Below are positions 20,391 to 29,540 of a stretch of DNA of 64,000 nt, piece by piece. Made by a program: the position numbers and the translations under genes. Position 1 is the first letter of the stretch, and every line of letters begins with the position of its first letter. The notes under the pieces were generated by a model. It saw nothing but the letters and a program-made list of their open reading frames with translations. It had not been told where the DNA came from and did not search any database. Origin of the DNA: Massilia oculi (GTDB lineage Bacteria; Pseudomonadota; Gammaproteobacteria; Burkholderiales; Burkholderiaceae_D). The stretch covers positions 1,736,001 through 1,800,000 of the forward strand of contig NZ_CP029343.1 of NCBI RefSeq assembly GCF_003143515.1, read 5' to 3'.

Positions 20391-20798
20391 TGGCATCTTT
20401 CTACTATTTACGGTGATAAGACGCGCTCGCAACACCCAGGATGTGTCTCCCCTGCCCGGCGCCACGACGCGTCTTGATTATGCAAGTGAGCTAAGTTTAT
20501 GTAACGCAATTTAATCGAAATGTAACTTTGCATTGCTATGCCTTTGGAGAGATTTTTGTATTTACTTCGCGCAATTTCCTACCAACTTCGCGCAATCTGG
20601 CGGCAAAACGAATAGATGCAGTGCAGCATTTTATTTGCAATACGTATGACATTTACGAAACATTTCGTTGTGGAATCGCAACCAAAATAATGTTTGTTCG
20701 GCAGAAGCGCGTCCATATTGCATGGAAAGCCATTATTTCCACGAAACAAAAAACCGGCATCAGCCGGCTTGTCCACGGATTTTCACGTCATACCGACG
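20391..20798. other. AT-rich intergenic region
   Basis: About 400 bases without a recognised gene, visibly richer in A and T than the flanking genes. It should hold the promoter of the TBDT at 17628-20390 (minus strand). A weak 5-bp hairpin with an A-rich flank lies at about 20750-20770. Confidence 0.5.
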
Positions 20799-20835
20799 TA
20801 AAAAAGCCCTGGAGGCCAGTACGGCGTCCAGGGCT
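20799..20835 (-). terminator. Intrinsic terminator downstream of gap
   Basis: A 9-bp perfect stem AGCCCTGGA (20805-20813) / TCCAGGGCT (20827-20835), followed on the minus strand by a T-run (from A-run 20800-20805), 15 bases after the gap stop. Confidence 0.88.
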
Positions 20836-20850
20836 CGGAGGTGGAACGGA

Positions 20851-21864
20851 TTACTTGGCGTTCATCAATGCGACGGTGGTGTCGAGCATGCGGTTCGAGA
20901 AGCCCCACTCGTTGTCGTACCACGAGGTCACTTTCACCAGGCGGCCCGAGACCTTGGTGAGCGTGGCGTCGAAGTTCGACGATGCCGGGTTGTGGTTGAA
21001 GTCGACCGAGACCAGCGGATCGGTGTTGTAGGTCAGGATATCCTTCAGCGGGCCTTCGGCCGCGGCCTTCTTCATGATCTCGTTGATCTCTTCGACCGTG
21101 GTGTCGCGCTTGGCGATGAACGACAGGTCGACGATCGACACGTTGATGGTCGGCACGCGGATCGCGAAGCCGTCCAGCTTGCCGTTCAGTTCCGGCAGCA
21201 CCAGGCCGACCGCGGCGGCGGCGCCGGTCTTGGTCGGGATCATCGACTGAGTGGCCGAACGGGCGCGGCGCAGGTCTTCGTGCATCACGTCGGTCAGCAC
21301 CTGGTCGTTGGTGTAGGCGTGCACGGTGGTCATCAGGCCGGTTTCCAGGCCAATGGCGTCATGCAGCGGCTTGACCAGCGGGGCCAGGCAGTTGGTGGTG
21401 CACGAAGCGTTCGAAATCACGGTGTCGGTCGACTTCAGCACGTCCTGGTTCACGCCGAACACGACGGTCGCGTCGACGTCCTTGCCGCCCGGGGCCGAGA
21501 TGATGACCTTCTTGGCGCCGCCCTTCAGGTGGGCCGAGGCCTTCTCTTTGGTGGTGAAGAAGCCGGTGCACTCGAGGACGACGTCCACGCCCAGCTCGCC
21601 CCATGGGATCTCGGCTGGATTGCGCTGCGCGAACACGCGTATCTTGTCGCCGTTGACGATCATGTTGTCGCCTTCGACCGTGACGGTGCCCGGGAACTTG
21701 CCGTGGGCGGTGTCGTAGCGGGTCAGGTGGGCGTTCGATTCGGCGTTGCCGAGGTCGTTGATCGCCACGATCTGGATGTCTTGTTTCTTGCCGCCTTCAT
21801 AGAAGGCGCGCAGGACGTTGCGGCCGATGCGGCCATAACCATTGATTGCAACTTTGATCGTCAT
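20851..21864 (-). CDS. gap: Glyceraldehyde-3-phosphate dehydrogenase, type I
   Basis: Glycolytic/gluconeogenic enzyme that converts glyceraldehyde 3-phosphate, NAD+ and phosphate to 1,3-bisphosphoglycerate. The 337-residue product has the N-terminal Rossmann opening [16 protein letters not shown], the catalytic Cys in [13 protein letters not shown] (about residue 155), the following [10 protein letters not shown] and the C-terminal [16 protein letters not shown] 21864 is preceded by CAGGAG. It follows tkt on the same strand with an 88-base gap that contains a hairpin, so the two are probably co-transcribed with partial attenuation. Confidence 0.98.
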   Translation of the reverse strand: MTIKVAINGYGRIGRNVLRAFYEGGKKQDIQIVAINDLGNAESNAHLTRYDTAHGKFPGTVTVEGDNMIVNGDKIRVFAQRNPAEIPWGELGVDVVLECTGFFTTKEKASAHLKGGAKKVIISAPGGKDVDATVVFGVNQDVLKSTDTVISNASCTTNCLAPLVKPLHDAIGLETGLMTTVHAYTNDQVLTDVMHEDLRRARSATQSMIPTKTGAAAAVGLVLPELNGKLDGFAIRVPTINVSIVDLSFIAKRDTTVEEINEIMKKAAAEGPLKDILTYNTDPLVSVDFNHNPASSNFDATLTKVSGRLVKVTSWYDNEWGFSNRMLDTTVALMNAK

Positions 21865-21910
21865 GCTGTGCTCCTGATTAGAAAAAAACTTTTTTCGTAA
21901 CGAACATAGT

Positions 21911-21938
21911 AAAACGGGCCGCCCGCCCGGACGGCCCG
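21911..21938 (-). terminator. Hairpin between tkt and gap (weak terminator or attenuator)
   Basis: A 7-bp stem CGGGCCG (21915-21921) / CGGCCCG (21932-21938) with a 10-base loop and only TTTTA after it on the minus strand. It likely reduces rather than stops read-through into gap. Confidence 0.55.
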
Positions 21939-21952
21939 CATGCAGCAAAACC

Positions 21953-23950
21953 TTATGCTGCGATAACTTCTTTCGCTTTCGCGACGACGTTCTCGACGGT
22001 GAAGCCGAAGTGCTTGAACAGCACCGGCGCCGGCGCCGATTCGCCGAAGGTGTCGATGCCGACCACGGCGCCTTCCAGGCCCACGTACTTGTACCAGAAC
22101 GCGGTCACGCCGGCTTCGATGGCGACACGAGGAATGCCTTTGGTAAGGACACTCGCCTTGTAGCTCGCCTCCTGGCGGTCGAACACGTCGGTCGACGGCA
22201 TCGAGACCACGCGCGCGGCGATGCCCTCACCCGCCAGCGCGTCGAACGCTTTCACTGCCAGCTCGACTTCGGAACCGGTGGCGATGAGAATCACTTTGGC
22301 GTCGGCGCTGTCGCGCAGCACGTAACCGCCCTTGGCGATGTCGCTCACTTGCGCCGCTTCACGCGCCATGAACGGCAGGTTCTGGCGCGAGAAGATCAGG
22401 GTCGACGGGCCATCCTTGCGCTGCACCGCCGCGCCCCATGCCACCGCCGACTCGACGGTGTCGCATGGACGCCAGTTGTCCAGGCCCGGGATCAGGCGCA
22501 GCGACGAGACATGCTCGATCGACTGGTGGGTCGGGCCGTCTTCGCCCAGGCCGATCGAATCGTGGGTGAACACCGAGATCGAACGGATCTTCATCAGCGA
22601 CGCCATGCGCAGGGCATTGCGGCTGTAGTCCGAGAAGGTCAGGAAGGTCGCGCCGAACGGGATGAAGCCGCCGTGCAGGGCCACGCCGTTCTGGATCGCC
22701 GACATGCCGAATTCGCGCACGCCGTAGTTGATGTGGTTGCCGGCGATGCCCGAACGCACAGGCACCGATTCCTTCCAGTTGGTCAGATTCGAGCCGGTCA
22801 GGTCGGCCGAGCCGCCCAGGAATTCAGGCAGCACCGGGGCCAGGGCCTGGATCGCGTTCTGCGAGGCCTTGCGGGTGGCGATGGTCTCAGCCTTGTCCAC
22901 GCAGGCGGCGATCGCCGCGTCCAGCGTCTGCTGGAAGTTGCCCGGCAGCTCGCCCTTCATGCGGCGCTCGAATTCGGCGGCCAGCTCAGGATGGGCGCCG
23001 CGGTAGGCCGCGAACATGGTGTTCCATTCACCCTCGGCCTGCGCGCCGCGCTCCCTGGCGTCCCACGCTTCATACAGTTCGGACGGGATGTCGAACGGGA
23101 CCGGATCCCAGATCAGGTGCTTGCGCACGGCCGCGATCTCGGCGTCGCCCAGCGGCGCGCCGTGGACCTTGTCGCCGCCTTCCAGGTTCGGGGCGCCCTT
23201 GCCGATGATGGTCTTGCAGCAGATCAGGGTCGGACGATCCGATTGCTTGGCCTTCTCGATGGCCGCATCGATGTCGGCGACGCTGTGGCCGTCGACCTTC
23301 GGGATCACGTTCCAGCCATAGGCTTTGAACCGTTCTTGGGTGTCATCCGTGAACCAGCCTTCCACACGGCCGTCGATCGAGATGCCGTTGTCGTCGTACA
23401 GCCAGATCAGCTTGTTCAGGCGCAGGGTGCCGGCCAGCGACGCCACTTCGTGCGAGATGCCTTCCATCAGGCAGCCGTCGCCCAGGAAGGCATAGGTGTA
23501 GTGATCCACCACGTCGTAGCCTGGACGGTTGAATTCGTTACCCAGCAGCCATTCGGCCAGCGCCATGCCGACCGAGTTGGCGATACCCTGGCCCAGCGGA
23601 CCGGTGGTGGTCTCCACGCCCGGGGTGATGCCGACTTCCGGGTGGCCCGGGGTCTTCGAGTGCATCTGGCGGAAGTCGCGCAGGTCATCCATCGTCAGGT
23701 CGTAGCCCGCCAGGTGCAGCAGCGCATAGTGCAGCATCGAGCCGTGGCCGTTCGAAAGCAGGAAGCGGTCGCGGTTACTCCAGCCCGGATTGGCCGGATT
23801 GTGGCGGTAGTGCTTGTCCCACAGCGCGACGGCAATCTCGGCCATGCCCATCGGCATGCCCGGGTGGCCCGAGTTGGCTTTCTGGACGGCGTCCATCGCC
23901 AGCGCGCGGATCGCGTTGGCCATCAGGGTGGTGGTTTGCGTAGATTTCAT
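21953..23950 (-). CDS. tkt: Transketolase
   Basis: Thiamine-diphosphate enzyme of the pentose phosphate pathway that moves two-carbon units between ketose and aldose phosphates. The 665-residue length is normal. Visible are [20 protein letters not shown] at the N-terminus, the ThDP-binding [18 protein letters not shown] followed by [16 protein letters not shown], the [18 protein letters not shown] region with the catalytic Glu domain, [14 protein letters not shown], and a C-terminal domain ending [11 protein letters not shown]. It heads a tkt-gap unit and is divergent from rsmE, with 133 bases between them. Confidence 0.98.
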   Translation of the reverse strand: MKSTQTTTLMANAIRALAMDAVQKANSGHPGMPMGMAEIAVALWDKHYRHNPANPGWSNRDRFLLSNGHGSMLHYALLHLAGYDLTMDDLRDFRQMHSKTPGHPEVGITPGVETTTGPLGQGIANSVGMALAEWLLGNEFNRPGYDVVDHYTYAFLGDGCLMEGISHEVASLAGTLRLNKLIWLYDDNGISIDGRVEGWFTDDTQERFKAYGWNVIPKVDGHSVADIDAAIEKAKQSDRPTLICCKTIIGKGAPNLEGGDKVHGAPLGDAEIAAVRKHLIWDPVPFDIPSELYEAWDARERGAQAEGEWNTMFAAYRGAHPELAAEFERRMKGELPGNFQQTLDAAIAACVDKAETIATRKASQNAIQALAPVLPEFLGGSADLTGSNLTNWKESVPVRSGIAGNHINYGVREFGMSAIQNGVALHGGFIPFGATFLTFSDYSRNALRMASLMKIRSISVFTHDSIGLGEDGPTHQSIEHVSSLRLIPGLDNWRPCDTVESAVAWGAAVQRKDGPSTLIFSRQNLPFMAREAAQVSDIAKGGYVLRDSADAKVILIATGSEVELAVKAFDALAGEGIAARVVSMPSTDVFDRQEASYKASVLTKGIPRVAIEAGVTAFWYKYVGLEGAVVGIDTFGESAPAPVLFKHFGFTVENVVAKAKEVIAA

Positions 23951-24083
23951 GGAGATCGTGGATCAGGGATTGGAAAGCGATGGCCCGCGAGGCCGTAGCC
24001 CGTTATTCTACCAGACCGGGGTGCTGCCGATTTAAAATGCAGGTTTATTCCCTTAACGCAAGAGCGCGCTGCGCCTCCACCGA

Positions 24084-24808
24084 ATGCCCCGTTTTTACTG
24101 CCCCAGCCGCTCGCCGCCGGCCTCACCATCGACCTGCCGGAAGCGGTCGCCCACCACCTGCACGTGGTGCGCCTGCAGCCGGGCGCGGCGCTCACCCTGT
24201 TCAACGGCGAAGGCGGACAGTACCGCGCCACCCTGCTGGAAACCGGCAAGCGCCGCGCCACGGCGACGGTCGACGCCTTCGAGGACGCCGACGCCGAGGC
24301 GCCCTACCCCGTGACCCTGGCCCAGGGCCTGCCGGAAGGCTCGAAGATGGACTGGATCGTGGAAAAGGCGGTCGAGCTGGGCGTGACGGCGATCCAGCCG
24401 CTGGCGGCGCAGCGCAGCGTGGTGCGCCTGTCCGGCGAACGGGCCGAGAAACGGCAAGCCCATTGGCAGGGGGTGATCGTGGCCGCCTCCGAGCAGTGCG
24501 GCCGCAACCGGCTGGCGCGGCTCCTTCCGCTGGCCGACGTACAACCGTGGCTGGCGACGCCGTCCGAGGGTGTGCGCATCCTGCTCAGTCCGCGCGCGAC
24601 CGAGTCGCTGGCCGGCTGGGCGCGCGCCAATGCGCCGCAGGCCGTCACCTTCCTGATCGGCCCCGAGGGCGGCCTCACCCCGCAGGAAGAAGCCGCAGCC
24701 GTCGCCGCCGGCGCCCTGTCGCTGTCGATGGGGCCGCGCGTGCTGCGCACCGAGACCGCCGGGCTGGCCGCGCTGGCGGTGCTGGCCGGGGCCTGGGGCG
24801 GGATTTAG
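24084..24808 (+). CDS. rsmE: 16S rRNA m3U1498 methyltransferase RsmE, frameshifted near the start
   Basis: SPOUT-fold methyltransferase that modifies U1498 of 16S rRNA. The main frame (about 24105-24808) carries the family features: KMDWIVEKAVELGVTAIQPL, ASEQCGRNR, FLIGPEGGLTPQEE and the knot region MGPRVLRTETAGLAAL. It has no good start codon; the first usable one is a GTG at 24164, which would remove the N-terminal PUA-like part. ATG 24084 begins MPRFYCP in another frame. One extra base between 24092 and 24104 (T5 or C4 run) joins them into MPRFYCPQPLAAGLTIDLPE or a close variant, giving about 241 residues, the normal length. So either one base is missing from the sequence or the gene is frameshifted. 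Confidence 0.88.
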
Positions 24809-24840
24809 CTCGCTTTATATACAAGGCACCGCGTGGAACG

Positions 24841-24877
24841 AAAAAAGCCCGCTGGCATCGCTGCCAGCGGGCTTTTT
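24841..24877. terminator. Bidirectional terminator between rsmE and the convergent TBDT
   Basis: A 12-bp perfect stem (24846-24857 with 24862-24873), TCGC tetraloop, A6 before and T5 after. Confidence 0.93.
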
Positions 24878-24894
24878 ACTGAACGTCAAACAGC

Positions 24895-27771
24895 TTAGAA
24901 GGTGTAGTTCGCGCCCAGGCTGAAGAAGCGACCGACCGCGCCAGGCTGGTGCAGCGAGGCGTTGTACGAAGTCTGCACGCCCGCGTTGCCGTAGGTGGCG
25001 ACGTCATACGGCGCTTCCTTGTCGAACAGGTTCAGGATCGAACCGCGGATGGTCAGGTTCTCGGTCACCTTGTAGCTCACGTTCAGGTTGGTCGAGGTGA
25101 ACGAAGACACATCGCAGTACCACGCAGGCTGGACCAGGCCCTGGAAGTAAGCACGGCCGCCGACGTTGGTGCCGGTCGAAGCGCAATCGGTCTCGCCCAG
25201 GGCCGGGTCGAAGGTCGAGAAGCCGCTCGTGTAGTTCACGGTGGCGGTCACGTCCAGCGGGCCGCGGGCATAGCCGAGGGTGAACTGGGCGCGGTCTTTC
25301 GGGTTGCCGGTGGCGCCGCCGACCGACGATGGGCCCTGGGTGCCGGCCAGCTGGTAACGCTCGCCTGCCACTTCGGTCTCGTAACCGAAGGTATGGGCCG
25401 CGCTCAGGTTGGCCGTGATGGAGCCCATGTCGCCCAGGCGCCAGCGGTAGCGGATGTCCGCCTCGATGCCGTGGGTCTCGGTGCTGCCGGCATTGATGTA
25501 CGGCGACAGGCCGTACAGGATCGGGCCGGCGGCTGGCGTGCCCACCGCCACGCCAGTGCCCACGCCGGTAGCGATGTCGATCGGCGCCGCCGGGCCGCGC
25601 ACCCAGGTCGGGGTGAAGCTCGGGTCGTTGCCGGCCTGGGTCACGATCAGGTTCTTGATCTGGATCTTGTAGTAATCCAGGGTCATGTTCAGGCCGCGCA
25701 TCGGCTCGAGGATGACGCCGAAGGTGTACGACTTCGACTTCTCGGGCTGCAGGTCGGGATTGGTGGTCTGGACGTATGGCGGGCTGAACGAGCAGGCCGA
25801 CGGCACGTTGCCGGCCGTGGTCTGGCTGCCGTTGGCGCAGAGGATCGGATCGCTGATGGCATTGAAGGTGAAGAACGAACCCGCATTGCCCACCTCGGCC
25901 GGGGCCGGGGCGCGGAAGCCGCGCGCGAAGGTGCCGCGCAGGCCGATCTGCTGGCTCGGCGTCCACTTGAAGTTGGCCGACGGCGTGAACGAGCGGCCGT
26001 AGGTGTCGTAGTGGTCGTAGCGGCCGGCGACGCCGACTTCGACGTTCTTGATCGGGGTTGCCTGCAACTCGGCGAAGGCCGCCTTGTTGGTTTCTTCGCC
26101 GATGGTGAAGGCCGAGGTATTGGCGACCGAACCATTGGCCGTCAGGCTCGACGGCGGCGCGTCCTGCTCGCGCTTGTGCCAGTGCAGGCCGGCGGCAAAC
26201 GCCAATGGACCGGCGCCGAAGTTCGACAGCAGTTCACGCGAGGCGACCACATCGGCGTAGTTCAGGGTCGATTCGATCTTGTTGCTGAACTTCGGCGAAA
26301 TGACGTTCATCACGTCCGGCGAATTACCACCAAGCACATTGAAGGTGCCGTTGCGCAGCGCGGTGTACAGGGCGCTGCGGTTGACGTAGCCGCTGTAGTT
26401 GAGGTCATTCTTGACCCTGGTCGCGCCGATCGAGGCGTTCACGTCCCAGCCGTAGGCGGTACCGATCAGGTCGGCCGAGAAGCGGGTTGCGGTCGACTCG
26501 TTATTGGTGGTCAGGTTGGGGCCGACGTCCGGGATGAAGCCGTACAGGCGCGCGTTCTGGCCGAACGGGTTGATGACGTTGGCGCCGACTTGCGCGCCGG
26601 GTGCGAAGGTGGTGTTCGGCACTGCGCCCACGCGCGGGGTCAGCACTCCATTGACCAGGGTGGTGGTACCGTTGAAGACGGTCGGATTGAAGGCCTGCGG
26701 GGTGGCGGCGCGGTTGTTGGTGCTTTCGCGACGGAACAGCGAACCCTTGAACTGCACTTCCCAGTCTTCGCTCAGCTTTTTGGTCATGCCGACCAGCAGA
26801 TTGACGTTCTCGGTTTCCGGCTGGATGAACGAACTCGTGTCGCGCACCGAGCAGCCGCCGGCGCGGTATTTGGTGAAGTTACAGTTCGGATCCAAAAACA
26901 CGTAGTTGGCCGGATTGTTGACATTGGTCACGCCGGCCGGATTGTTGGGATTGCTCGGGTTGTACAGGAAGGGGCTGCTGGAAGCCGTCAGGAAGCTGTT
27001 GATATTGGTCGGCACACCCAGGGTCAGGTTGTTGCCGCCGCGTGCGCGCCAGTCGCGGTTCGCGTAGCCGAACTGCTCGCGGTCGGCCACATAGATCGGG
27101 TCCTGCTTGCGGTATTCGGCAGTGATGAAGGCGTTGTAGCCGTCGGCGCCGAGGTCGCCGATGCCGGTGCTGACCGAGGCGCGCTTGGTCTTGCCGCCGC
27201 CGTGCTGGGTGTCGCCCACTTCGGCCGACAGGCGGGTGCCGTTCAGGTTCTTCTTGAGCTTGATGTTGATCACGCCCGCGATAGCATCGGAGCCATACAG
27301 CGAGGAGGCGCCGCTCTTGAGCACCTCGATGCTTTCGATGGCGTCGAACGGGATCGCCGACACGTCGACGAACGAGCGCTGGGCGTCGTCCGACAGCGGA
27401 TACGGGGCCATGCGGTGGCCGTCGATCAGCACCAGGGTGGCGCCGACGGTCAGGCCGCGCAGCGAAATGCCCGAGGCGCCGTTGGCGAAGGCGCCGGCGA
27501 AGCCGGTGCCCAGGGTGCCGGCGCCGTTGGCCGCCAGGTCGGTCAGCAGTTCGGCAACCGAAGTCTTGCCGCTCTTCTGGATGTCGGCCGCGGTCAGCAC
27601 CTGGATCGGCGTCGGGGTCTCGGTATTGGTGCGGCTGATCAGCGAACCGGTCACGACGACGCGTTGCGGTGCGGCGGCCGGGTCCTGGGCGAGCGCCGGG
27701 GCGGCGCCAGCCAGGGCGCCGCTGGCGATCACGCAAGCAATGGCGCACGGCATCGACTTCAATTTCAACAT
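24895..27771 (-). CDS. TonB-dependent receptor
   Basis: Outer-membrane TBDT of 958 residues. ATG 27771 (MLKLKSMPCAIACVIASG) follows AAGGAG and gives a clear signal peptide ending APALAQ; further upstream in-frame codons look non-coding. The plug contains PQRVVVTGSLISRTNTETPT, GISLRGLTVGATLVLIDGHR and GASSLYGSDAIAGVINIKLK; the barrel ends LGANYTF. No STN domain. It is flanked by the shared terminator with rsmE and by a long AT-rich upstream region. It is not closely similar to the other receptors here beyond family motifs. Substrate unknown. Confidence 0.94.
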   Translation of the reverse strand: MLKLKSMPCAIACVIASGALAGAAPALAQDPAAAPQRVVVTGSLISRTNTETPTPIQVLTAADIQKSGKTSVAELLTDLAANGAGTLGTGFAGAFANGASGISLRGLTVGATLVLIDGHRMAPYPLSDDAQRSFVDVSAIPFDAIESIEVLKSGASSLYGSDAIAGVINIKLKKNLNGTRLSAEVGDTQHGGGKTKRASVSTGIGDLGADGYNAFITAEYRKQDPIYVADREQFGYANRDWRARGGNNLTLGVPTNINSFLTASSSPFLYNPSNPNNPAGVTNVNNPANYVFLDPNCNFTKYRAGGCSVRDTSSFIQPETENVNLLVGMTKKLSEDWEVQFKGSLFRRESTNNRAATPQAFNPTVFNGTTTLVNGVLTPRVGAVPNTTFAPGAQVGANVINPFGQNARLYGFIPDVGPNLTTNNESTATRFSADLIGTAYGWDVNASIGATRVKNDLNYSGYVNRSALYTALRNGTFNVLGGNSPDVMNVISPKFSNKIESTLNYADVVASRELLSNFGAGPLAFAAGLHWHKREQDAPPSSLTANGSVANTSAFTIGEETNKAAFAELQATPIKNVEVGVAGRYDHYDTYGRSFTPSANFKWTPSQQIGLRGTFARGFRAPAPAEVGNAGSFFTFNAISDPILCANGSQTTAGNVPSACSFSPPYVQTTNPDLQPEKSKSYTFGVILEPMRGLNMTLDYYKIQIKNLIVTQAGNDPSFTPTWVRGPAAPIDIATGVGTGVAVGTPAAGPILYGLSPYINAGSTETHGIEADIRYRWRLGDMGSITANLSAAHTFGYETEVAGERYQLAGTQGPSSVGGATGNPKDRAQFTLGYARGPLDVTATVNYTSGFSTFDPALGETDCASTGTNVGGRAYFQGLVQPAWYCDVSSFTSTNLNVSYKVTENLTIRGSILNLFDKEAPYDVATYGNAGVQTSYNASLHQPGAVGRFFSLGANYTF

Positions 27772-28261
27772 TGTGTTTCTCCTTGCTGTTCTTTTAGATA
27801 GTTTTATGCGAGCGCAGCGGCCGGCTCCGTGCTCGAAAAGCATCCCTGAAACATGGCCATCTGCATAAGGACGCTTTTCACCAAGTTCCATATGCAGATA
27901 TGTCGTCGGGACGATCACTCTCATTAGACGCCGATCCGTGAATCAAACGATCTATGATTCATTCCATAAAACCATATCGAAACAAAAATCGTCAACAAGC
28001 AAAAGAAATATGCAGATTGTTAAATCGTGAAACGGAATGGCCTGGCGCACGGCCCTGACCGCGCCCTTGCGCTGCGACCCAGCTTCGACTATCCCCAGAA
28101 ATCCGGGAAAATCCGGCCTGCGACAGGGCTAAGTCATTGTATTTACGACAGTTTCATTCCATGGTGAGCTAATTGAATTGATATGCATATACAGCCGATC
28201 ATCCAATACTGTTATGCGCGCTGTATGCATGGCGTGCAGATGTATGAAAAATGTAGCTGAC
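27772..28261. other. AT-rich intergenic region with the upstream region of the TBDT
   Basis: 490 bases with no recognised gene. Sequences like ATATGCAGAT recur (near 27890-27900 and 28010-28020). The composition is AT-rich compared with neighbours, except for 28030-28130. It should hold the promoter of the receptor at 24895-27771. Confidence 0.45.
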
Positions 28262-29347
28262 TCATCGGGCAGTTGTACAAAAGAGACGACGGGAATGAAT
28301 GACCTGATTAATTTCGACGAAATATAAAACATTTGGATAAAAGTAATTTCCTCCGTCAAAGAAAATACCCCGGCAGCCAAAGTGGAGCCATCGGACAGGC
28401 GCCGGAGAATGCCGGCGGTTTCGCTCCCTTCGATCAGCACTTGCGATAGCAGGACAGCGAGATCGGCGCCTTGCGCGGCAGCGTCGCCGACAGCTTTGCC
28501 ATCCGCCTGCCCGAACGCGGGTCGCCAACGCCGCCGCGCCGCACGATGCGGTTCGGCAGGCGCCTTCCGTCAGCGCCGGATGGTTTGCAAGTGCAAGAAC
28601 AAGCGCGTGGCGTGTTAATCCAGCGCTAGGCAGGGCTACAGAGATGGCGCTGTACCCATTAGCTGTTGATGACCCGAATCCAATACGCAGCAATTGCTCG
28701 ACGGAATTGACTCTCCCGCCATCGAGTGCCCAATGCCAGCCCAGGTAATTGGGGAGACGGCGCGAGGCCACGCCATGGAAGCGCACCAGCCACTCCTTGA
28801 AACGCCGGTGATATGCGTTCACGTTGTGAACATGGATGGCGCCTTCGATGCCGTCGCGGACCCGTTCCCCGGCACCGAGGTTGACGGCCTGGTGCGCAAT
28901 GCCATGGGCAAGTGCGAAGGCGGAATAGGCGGTGTTGGCGTCGGTGACCAGCAGCGCCTGGGGATCGAGTTTCGGCAGCAGGTGCCTGACCAGCTGGGCC
29001 ACCTTCAAGGCGCCGCGGCCGGTGACGGCGTCGATGGTGTGTCCGCTGCGGTCGCGCGCCACCAGGATGCAGTCGAGGTGATGCGAGATACCGCGCAGGG
29101 CGGCCTTGCCGCCGCGCTTGCGCGGCGGGCGATCGAGCTTGCGTGAACCCTTTTGCGACTCGAGCAGGAACATCTCGTCGGCCTCGACGATGCCGGCCAG
29201 GCGTCCGGGCCGGTCGTGCTTGACCCGGTCAAGAAAACGATGGCGCCAGCGAAACGTGGTGCTGGGATGTACGCCGACGCGCTTGGCCGCAGCACGGACC
29301 GTGCGGGAATCGAGCATCGTGCCGAGATAATCGAGCCACTTGCCCAT
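28262..29347 (-). pseudogene. IS1595-family (ISXO2-like) transposase remnant
   Basis: The region about 28690-29347 encodes the DDE core of an IS1595-type transposase: WLDYLGTMLDSRTVRAAAKR, HPSTTFRWRHRFLD, the first acidic motif IVEADEMFLLESQKGS, VTDANTAYSAFA, then HVHNVNAYHRRFKEWLVRFH and NYLGWHWALDGG. The N-terminal zinc ribbon of the family is absent: the frame starts abruptly at MGKWLDYL (ATG 29347). After about 28680 the family C-terminus is lost and the frame continues as unrelated Arg/Ala-rich sequence to 28262. Terminal inverted repeats were not recognised. It is almost certainly inactive. It sits between two receptor genes in AT-rich surroundings, directly behind the Oar-like gene's terminator. 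Confidence 0.8.
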
Positions 29348-29476
29348 TGTGCCCTCCCGGTCGACGACCGGGATTGGACCGCGGGTCAGCACAGCAGTTC
29401 AATGCTCATCCACATCTCACGAATACAGCGCCACAGAGATCGGGGATGCCGAGAGTGCGCATCGTGGCGGCGCGCA

Positions 29477-29504
29477 TGAAAAAGGCCGCTCCGGGGAGCG
29501 GCCT
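29477..29504 (-). terminator. Intrinsic terminator of the Oar-like receptor
   Basis: Stem AGGCCGCTCC (29483-29492) / GGAGCGGCCT (29495-29504) with a tight loop, followed on the minus strand by T5. Confidence 0.85.
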
Positions 29505-29540
29505 GCTGATTGGCAACGGCCTTGCGGCCGCCGCTCAGGA

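Noticed and set aside
17586..20477. A plus-strand open frame of over 900 codons opposite a TBDT
   Set aside because: No family motifs; the minus strand has a full TBDT with signal peptide and terminators.
24949..27801. A plus-strand open frame of 950 codons opposite a TBDT
   Set aside because: Shadow frame; low-complexity His/Arg/Val-rich translation, no start signals.
28129..28440. Small minus-strand frame beginning LIEGSETAGILRRLSDG
   Set aside because: Protein-like for its first 30 codons but then AT-rich and unlike coding DNA; no start signal. Noted only as a possible gene remnant.
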